DNA of 11,098 bases from JADLGH01 sp964586675 (GTDB lineage: Bacteria; Desulfobacterota_D; UBA1144; Nemesobacterales; UBA2774): assembly GCA_964586675.1 (NCBI GenBank), contig CAZPHQ010000045.1, positions 1-11,098 on the forward strand. The letters are read 5' to 3'. Position 1 is the stretch's first letter. Each line of letters opens with the position of its first letter. Below are positions 7,188 through 11,098 of the stretch, piece after piece. The notes below the pieces were generated by a model. It did no database searches and was not told where the DNA came from. It was given only the letters and a program-made list of their open reading frames with translations. A program made the translations under genes and the position numbers.

Positions 7188-8465
7188 GTGCCTGGAATCA
7201 AGATAGCCTACATACTCTCCAAGTTTCCCGTCTTTACGGAAACCTTCATCATAAGAGAGATACGCGAGATAAGGCGGAGAGGAATAGACGTCGAGGTGTT
7301 TTCTCTCAAGAGCGCGGCTGGGGACAAAAGCAAACACGCCGAAGCCGAGGAGCTCCGCGCGGACACCCACTACATCCCCTTTATCTTTTCCCTCGAGGTC
7401 TGGCAGTCTGTCCTTTATTATCTGGGGACCCGGCCGGGCGCGACGCTTGGCATGCTCGGCAAAATAATCGCCCGCAATATTTCGAGCCCGATGACGCTTC
7501 TTAAATCCCTGGCCGTCTTCCCGAAGGCGGCGACGATCGCAAACAGGCTCCGGAAAATGGGAATACGGAGGATCCATTCCCACTGGGCGACTGTACCCAC
7601 CACGGCGTCATGGATCGTGAGCGCCCTCAACGACGCCGAATTCACATTCACCACCCACGCATGGGACATATTCAAGGCCGACAACATGCTCGAAGAAAAA
7701 ATGGCGGCGTCCTCCGGCGTAAGAACGATATCGGCCTTCAACAAACAGTACCTACTCGAAAAATTCCCCGGTATATGCCCTGATAAAATCTCTGTTATAC
7801 ACATAGGCATCGACGTCCGGAGGTTCGTTCCGCACGATAGGTCAGATCACAAAGGCTTCGTCATACTCAGCATCGGAAGGCTCGTCGAAACCAAGGGATT
7901 TCAGTTCTTGCTCCAAGCCTGCGACATACTCCGTAAACGGAACGTCGACTTTTTCTGCAGGATAATTTACGTGAGCGACGCATACGAGAGGGAAATATTC
8001 GCCCTCTACGAAAAGCTCGGCCTGAAAGGCGCGGTCGAGCTCGTCTCAGAAGTCCCGCAGGAGAAGATACTCGATTACTACAACTCCTCAGACTGCCTCG
8101 CCCTCCCCTGCATAGTCGACAAAAGCGGCGACAGGGACGGCATACCGACAGTGATCCTCGAAGCGCTGGCGACCGAAATCCCAGTGGTGTCGACAGAGGT
8201 CTCCGGCATACCGGAAGTCGTGATAAACGATTTCAGCGGGGTGCTCATAGAGCCTGGGAGCCCCTCCGGGCTTGCGGACGCCCTCGAAACGCTTCACGGG
8301 GACCCCGCGCTCAGGGAGAGGCTCGGGAAGCGAGGAAGGGAGATCGTCCTCGACGAATTCGAAATTTCCCGTAGCGTCGACTTACTACTGGGTATCATAT
8401 TACGTGACCATGCCGGTATTGTTTCCCAGAGCGCCGCGAGGAAAGAAAAGCCTGCCTCGCCTTAA
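7188..8465 (+). CDS. GT4 glycosyltransferase, ExoL/AmsK/WcaL-like
   Basis: The 425-residue product starts at a GTG with TAGGA about 9 nt upstream. The N-terminus IAYILSKFPVFTETFI (6-21) is typical of the ExoL/AmsK/WcaL type of GT4 enzymes from exopolysaccharide loci. Further signatures are IHSHWATVPT (129-138), THAWDIF (156-162), VIHIGIDVRRF (203-213), LSIGRLVETKG (227-237), and the donor-site block DGIPTVILEALA (317-328) followed by VVSTEVSGIPE. The first acidic residue of the EX7E pair is Asp317 rather than Glu, with Glu325 as partner, a variant seen in this branch. It probably transfers a hexose to the lipid-linked repeat unit in the cytoplasm; the sugar is unknown. It follows the amidotransferase by 38 bp, and its last 56 bp overlap the likely start of the next gene, indicating one transcript. 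Confidence 0.9.
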   Translation: MPGIKIAYILSKFPVFTETFIIREIREIRRRGIDVEVFSLKSAAGDKSKHAEAEELRADTHYIPFIFSLEVWQSVLYYLGTRPGATLGMLGKIIARNISSPMTLLKSLAVFPKAATIANRLRKMGIRRIHSHWATVPTTASWIVSALNDAEFTFTTHAWDIFKADNMLEEKMAASSGVRTISAFNKQYLLEKFPGICPDKISVIHIGIDVRRFVPHDRSDHKGFVILSIGRLVETKGFQFLLQACDILRKRNVDFFCRIIYVSDAYEREIFALYEKLGLKGAVELVSEVPQEKILDYYNSSDCLALPCIVDKSGDRDGIPTVILEALATEIPVVSTEVSGIPEVVINDFSGVLIEPGSPSGLADALETLHGDPALRERLGKRGREIVLDEFEISRSVDLLLGIILRDHAGIVSQSAARKEKPASP

Positions 8466-9549
8466 CGGAAGCAGGGGCGTTTTACCGGAGCTATGTCTCT
8501 TTTTATTCCTGCCCTTTCTTTTAACGATCGCCCTGTACCTGCCCTCGAATGAATCCGGACGCGAGGCCCCGTCCGGTAATGTAACCGGCCTCGCCATGCC
8601 ATTCCCGGGAGCGTGCGACGTCGTGGTCAGCGGCGGCTCTATCCAGAGCGCCCTGGACGAAGCCATGCCGCGGAGCACCGTATGTGTGAAGAACGGGGTC
8701 TACAAGGGCAAGGTCAACATATCCAAAGCCGGCATAACCCTCAAAAATTACCCCGGCCACAGTCCTGTCATCATCCCGGGCTACGGCACGGGGAACAGGG
8801 TCGAGATCAACGCCCCCGAAACGACGGTAGAGGGTTTCGAGATCAGCGGCGGCTACGAAGGCATAAAGATCTACCAGCCGAACACGACAATAAGAAAGAA
8901 CCATATACACGACAACAAGTTCGCCGGCATAATTATCGCCAGCACCGACAACAACATAATAATGGACAACGACATCGAGCTTAACGGCACCTGCGGGAAG
9001 GCCTGCGACATGCCAGGGCAGGTGTTCCTGAGTCCGAAGAACGTTCACGGCATATACATAAGCGATTATTTCTGCCGCGGAGCCAGGAACAACATCATAA
9101 GGAATAACGTCATAAAGGACCACCCCGGAATGGGCATCAATTTCAACGGGTCCTTCTGCGACCGCGGCATAACTGGCACCATCGTCGAAAACAACGAGCT
9201 CGTCAACAACTCCTGGGGCATGGCCCTCTTTTATAACGTGAGGGATTCGGTGTTCAGAAACAACAGGTTCTCCGCTTCCAGGCACCCCGATACCAACCAC
9301 ACAACTTTTACCCACCTCGGAATCTGGGGCAGCAAAAACAACTTCTTCCGCGACAACATTTTTATCAGCCTTATGCCCGGCTACCAGCCCGTCATGGTAT
9401 TCGACGACGACTCCGAAAAGCAGGACGTCGACGGTAACACCTGGACGACCGCCGAGGAGGAATGGATGTGGGGCGGAAAGGAGCTCGGTTCATTCAAATC
9501 GAGTTACATGAAGACGACGGGCTGGGATAAGAACGGAAAGATAAGGTAA
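8410..9549 (+). CDS. membrane-anchored right-handed parallel beta-helix protein
   Basis: From the ATG at 8410 the product has 379 residues. A basic N-terminus (RAPRGKKS) precedes one hydrophobic segment at about 27-44 with no convincing cleavage site, suggesting an inner-membrane anchor with the rest in the periplasm, or an uncleaved export signal. Residues 75-335 contain SIQSALDEAMP, a pattern common before pectate-lyase-like helices, and then repeated Asn-rich coils (NNIIMDNDIELN, NNIIRNNVI, IVENNELVNN, VFRNNRF) typical of PbH1/NosD-like folds. Such proteins include polysaccharide lyases, epimerases and glycan-binding proteins; no specific catalytic set is recognised. It is a clear paralogue of the minus-strand protein ending at 9706 but stops at GWDKNGKIR, lacking that protein's last 60 or so residues. 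The open frame extends upstream to 8272, but those residues lie over the glycosyltransferase coding region and are unlike a signal. GTG 8404 or TTG 8419 are alternative starts; no ribosome-binding site is seen. Confidence 0.75.
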   Translation: MPVLFPRAPRGKKSLPRLNGSRGVLPELCLFLFLPFLLTIALYLPSNESGREAPSGNVTGLAMPFPGACDVVVSGGSIQSALDEAMPRSTVCVKNGVYKGKVNISKAGITLKNYPGHSPVIIPGYGTGNRVEINAPETTVEGFEISGGYEGIKIYQPNTTIRKNHIHDNKFAGIIIASTDNNIIMDNDIELNGTCGKACDMPGQVFLSPKNVHGIYISDYFCRGARNNIIRNNVIKDHPGMGINFNGSFCDRGITGTIVENNELVNNSWGMALFYNVRDSVFRNNRFSASRHPDTNHTTFTHLGIWGSKNNFFRDNIFISLMPGYQPVMVFDDDSEKQDVDGNTWTTAEEEWMWGGKELGSFKSSYMKTTGWDKNGKIR

Positions 9550-9627
9550 ACGATCTCCGTTTGATTACTCCGCTGCGGCGCGGCCACGCAAATACCCCTC
9601 ACCGAAACTCTCAAAACCCTGCCAAAC

Positions 9628-9664
9628 AAAAAAGGGGCGCATCCGTCATCACCGGATGCGCCCC
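9628..9664 (-). terminator. intrinsic terminator of the minus-strand beta-helix gene
   Basis: A perfect 12-bp stem (9634-9645 pairs with 9653-9664; arm GGGGCGCATCCG) with a 7-nt loop lies 42 nt after the minus-strand stop codon at 9706. Read on the minus strand it is followed directly by six Ts (A6 at 9628-9633). There is no T-run on the plus-strand side, so it should stop mainly the minus-strand transcript. As a hairpin it could also stabilise the plus-strand message, whose gene ends 84 bp before it. Confidence 0.9.
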
Positions 9665-9705
9665 CGATATATGATTCGATTCCTTTATTCGAGCGGCCAG
9701 CTATT

Positions 9706-11098
9706 TTATTTAGCGGCTTCGTACATACCCATGTCGCACCTGTTCCCCTCTTCGAGCCTGACATGTAAATCCATGTCGGTCGAAGCGCATGCGCTGTCCT
9801 CGCCGTTGTCGATGGCCGGCGAATCGGGATTCAGATAGTAAAGACCGTTTTCGATGTCCGCGAACCGCGGGTCGACAGTGTTGACCGCGCCGTTCTTCTC
9901 CCAGCCGGTTGCGGATACGAGCCTGGAGCTGAAGTCTCCCCTGTCCGATCCTTTATACTGCCAGTAGTCGGTGTTTACCTTCCACATGTTGTAATCGAAC
10001 GTGTTATTGGCCGACGAGGAATCGTATATGAAGACTCCGCCGACGTCCGTTCTCGTGCTATAGAAGATGTTGTTCTTGAATATATTGTTTTCGCTGCCGA
10101 ATATTCCTATAAAAGTGTGATTGCTGTCGTTCGTCTCGGGGTATTCCTGTATTACGACCGTGTTGTTCCTTACGACCGCCCTTTCGACATTGTAATACAT
10201 GACCATGCCCCAGGAGTTATTCTCGAGAAGATTGTTCTCTACGAGAATGTCCTCTATGAGCGAGTCGCAGTCGGCGCCGTTAAACTGTATGCCCCTTCCC
10301 GGGTGGTCGTTGACGACGTTTCTCTTTATTGTCACGTTCGAAATCCCGGTGCATAGATAGTCGCTCATGTATATGCCGTGGCAGTTCTTGCCGCTCGGGC
10401 AGGCCTCGGGATCGATGCCGTTCAGTTCGACCACGTTGCCGCGAATAAGAACATCGCTCGTCGATACCAGCACTATGCCGCCATACTTGTTATGATGGAT
10501 CCAGTTATCCTCGATTGTGTTATGGCCCTTGTAGAGCTTTATGCCTTCCCAGCCGTATCTGATCTCGAACCCTTTCAGGATTACCCACTCGGCGTTGAAC
10601 TCCACCCTCGGCGTACCTGAGTTCGGGCAGCACTCCGTCGGATACTTGCCGTCCCCCGGATCGATCACAGGCGCGTGGCCGGGATAGTTGACGAGCGCTA
10701 TGGGCTTCTCGGCGGTTCCGCTCTTATAGAAGTTAACCCTTTCCGCGTATACGCCCTCCTTGACCTGTATCGTATCGCCGGGACGGGCGTTGTTAAGGGC
10801 CGACTGTATGCTCCTGTATTTTCCGCTTCCGTCCTTGGCGACTACGACGATCCTTGCGTCCGCTGGCGTTATCGGGGCTTCGGATATACCCGAGTCGTCT
10901 ATCACTGGCGCTGCCGCATCCGGCGTCTGTGCAGGCTCGGGTGTCGGCTCGGGCGTCGGGACAGGGGTGGGAGCGGGGGTCGGAGAAGCTTTTTTTGAAC
11001 GCGAAGACGGGCCCGGGTCCGGAGACTCACCGCGAATAGCGCCGGCCTCCAGCGGGAAGATTAAAAACATGGATACGATGATTATCCACTTGAAGCTG
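9706..11098 (-). CDS. secreted right-handed parallel beta-helix protein (5' end beyond window)
   Basis: Numbering from the Met at 11070, 454 residues are visible, but the frame stays open to the window edge. The extra codons (SFKWIIIVS) join MFLIFPLEAGA to make a normal Sec signal peptide with an AxA site at 9-11, so the true start lies outside. After the signal come a Pro/Thr/Glu-rich linker (29-50) and a domain opening VVVAKDGSGKYRSIQSALN (75-93), as in pectate-lyase-like proteins. Asn-ladder coils follow at about 160-360 (HNTIEDNWIHHN, ILVENNLLENN, NNIFKNNIFY). A C-terminal block, DPRFADIENGLYYLNPDSPA (400-419), then DNG and a final DMGMYEA, is frequent at the end of bacterial PbH1 surface proteins. 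The probable location is periplasm or outside the cell; an activity on the locus polysaccharide is plausible but not shown. It is paralogous to the plus-strand protein ending at 9549, with which it is convergent. Confidence 0.85.
   Translation of the reverse strand, partial: SFKWIIIVSMFLIFPLEAGAIRGESPDPGPSSRSKKASPTPAPTPVPTPEPTPEPAQTPDAAAPVIDDSGISEAPITPADARIVVVAKDGSGKYRSIQSALNNARPGDTIQVKEGVYAERVNFYKSGTAEKPIALVNYPGHAPVIDPGDGKYPTECCPNSGTPRVEFNAEWVILKGFEIRYGWEGIKLYKGHNTIEDNWIHHNKYGGIVLVSTSDVLIRGNVVELNGIDPEACPSGKNCHGIYMSDYLCTGISNVTIKRNVVNDHPGRGIQFNGADCDSLIEDILVENNLLENNSWGMVMYYNVERAVVRNNTVVIQEYPETNDSNHTFIGIFGSENNIFKNNIFYSTRTDVGGVFIYDSSSANNTFDYNMWKVNTDYWQYKGSDRGDFSSRLVSATGWEKNGAVNTVDPRFADIENGLYYLNPDSPAIDNGEDSACASTDMDLHVRLEEGNRCDMGMYEAAK
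10921..10986 (-). repeat. Pro/Thr/Glu-rich linker repeat (PTPxPTP-type)
   Basis: The coding DNA repeats the dipeptide pattern PTPAPTPVPTPEPTPEP in the minus-strand beta-helix protein, directly after its signal peptide and a short basic/Ser stretch. Such linkers are extended and flexible and typically hold a folded domain away from the cell envelope. The plus-strand paralogue has no counterpart. Imperfect codon repetition makes the segment prone to length variation. Confidence 0.7.
11038..11098 (-). other. signal peptide coding region (truncated by window edge)
   Basis: In the frame of the minus-strand beta-helix gene the edge reads SFKWIIIVS followed by MFLIFPLEAGA: a Lys, then a hydrophobic run, then Ala-Gly-Ala, the pattern of a Sec signal with signal peptidase I cleavage after the last Ala (codon 11038-11040). 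No Cys follows, so it is not a lipoprotein signal. Confidence 0.7.

Noticed and set aside
8272..8409. Upstream extension of the beta-helix open frame
   Set aside because: It lies wholly within the glycosyltransferase coding region, and the extra residues are polar and basic with no resemblance to an export signal, so ATG 8410 is preferred.
8521..9315. 264-codon minus-strand open frame over the beta-helix gene
   Set aside because: The plus frame has the Asn-ladder repeats and a paralogue. The minus frame is a shadow rich in Val/Asp/Gly with no motif.
10921..10986. Tandem repeat as possible CRISPR or VNTR locus
   Set aside because: It is an in-frame Pro/Thr codon repeat within a protein linker, with no spacer-repeat structure.
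9706..11098. PEP-CTERM sorting signal on the beta-helix proteins
   Set aside because: Neither C-terminus has a PEP motif followed by a hydrophobic segment and basic tail, so they are not exosortase substrates despite the exosortase-like gene set.

Overview
The window reads as part of a bacterial surface-polysaccharide (exopolysaccharide or O-antigen type) biosynthesis locus. It comes from a Gram-negative-like organism of moderate to high GC that uses ATA freely for isoleucine and AGG/AGA for arginine. The phylum cannot be fixed from the sequence. A multi-spanning O-antigen-ligase/Wzy-like protein, three GT4 glycosyltransferases, an asparagine-synthase-like amidotransferase and two exported parallel beta-helix proteins lie within 11 kb. 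This mix resembles the exopolysaccharide loci that accompany exosortase A (XrtA/EpsH), but no exosortase, PEP-CTERM protein or chain-length regulator is visible here, so that link is by analogy only.

Layout: bases 1-41 look like the tail of an upstream gene overlapping (ATGA) the ligase/polymerase gene (38-1480, +). It is followed by a WbuB-like GT4 (1521-2777, +). A lower-GC SAM methyltransferase sits on the opposite strand (2873-3742, -) and looks like an insertion. After a 157-bp AT-rich divergent gap come a second GT4 (3900-5006, +) with a possible terminator at its stop codon, an AsnB-like amidotransferase (5209-7149, +), a third GT4 with a GTG start (7188-8465, +), and a membrane-anchored beta-helix protein whose start overlaps that GT (8410-9549, +). 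A paralogous secreted beta-helix protein runs in from the right edge on the minus strand (9706-11098, 5' end outside the window) and ends at a clear intrinsic terminator (9628-9664).

Working model (inference): the GT4 enzymes build a lipid-linked repeat unit on the cytoplasmic face, the amidotransferase and methyltransferase may decorate sugars, the membrane protein polymerises or transfers the glycan on the outer face, and the beta-helix proteins bind, cleave or epimerise the exported polymer. The most unusual part is the convergent beta-helix pair. The two share a core and a conserved cysteine pattern but differ in export signal, linker and C-terminus, and I cannot assign them an enzymatic activity.
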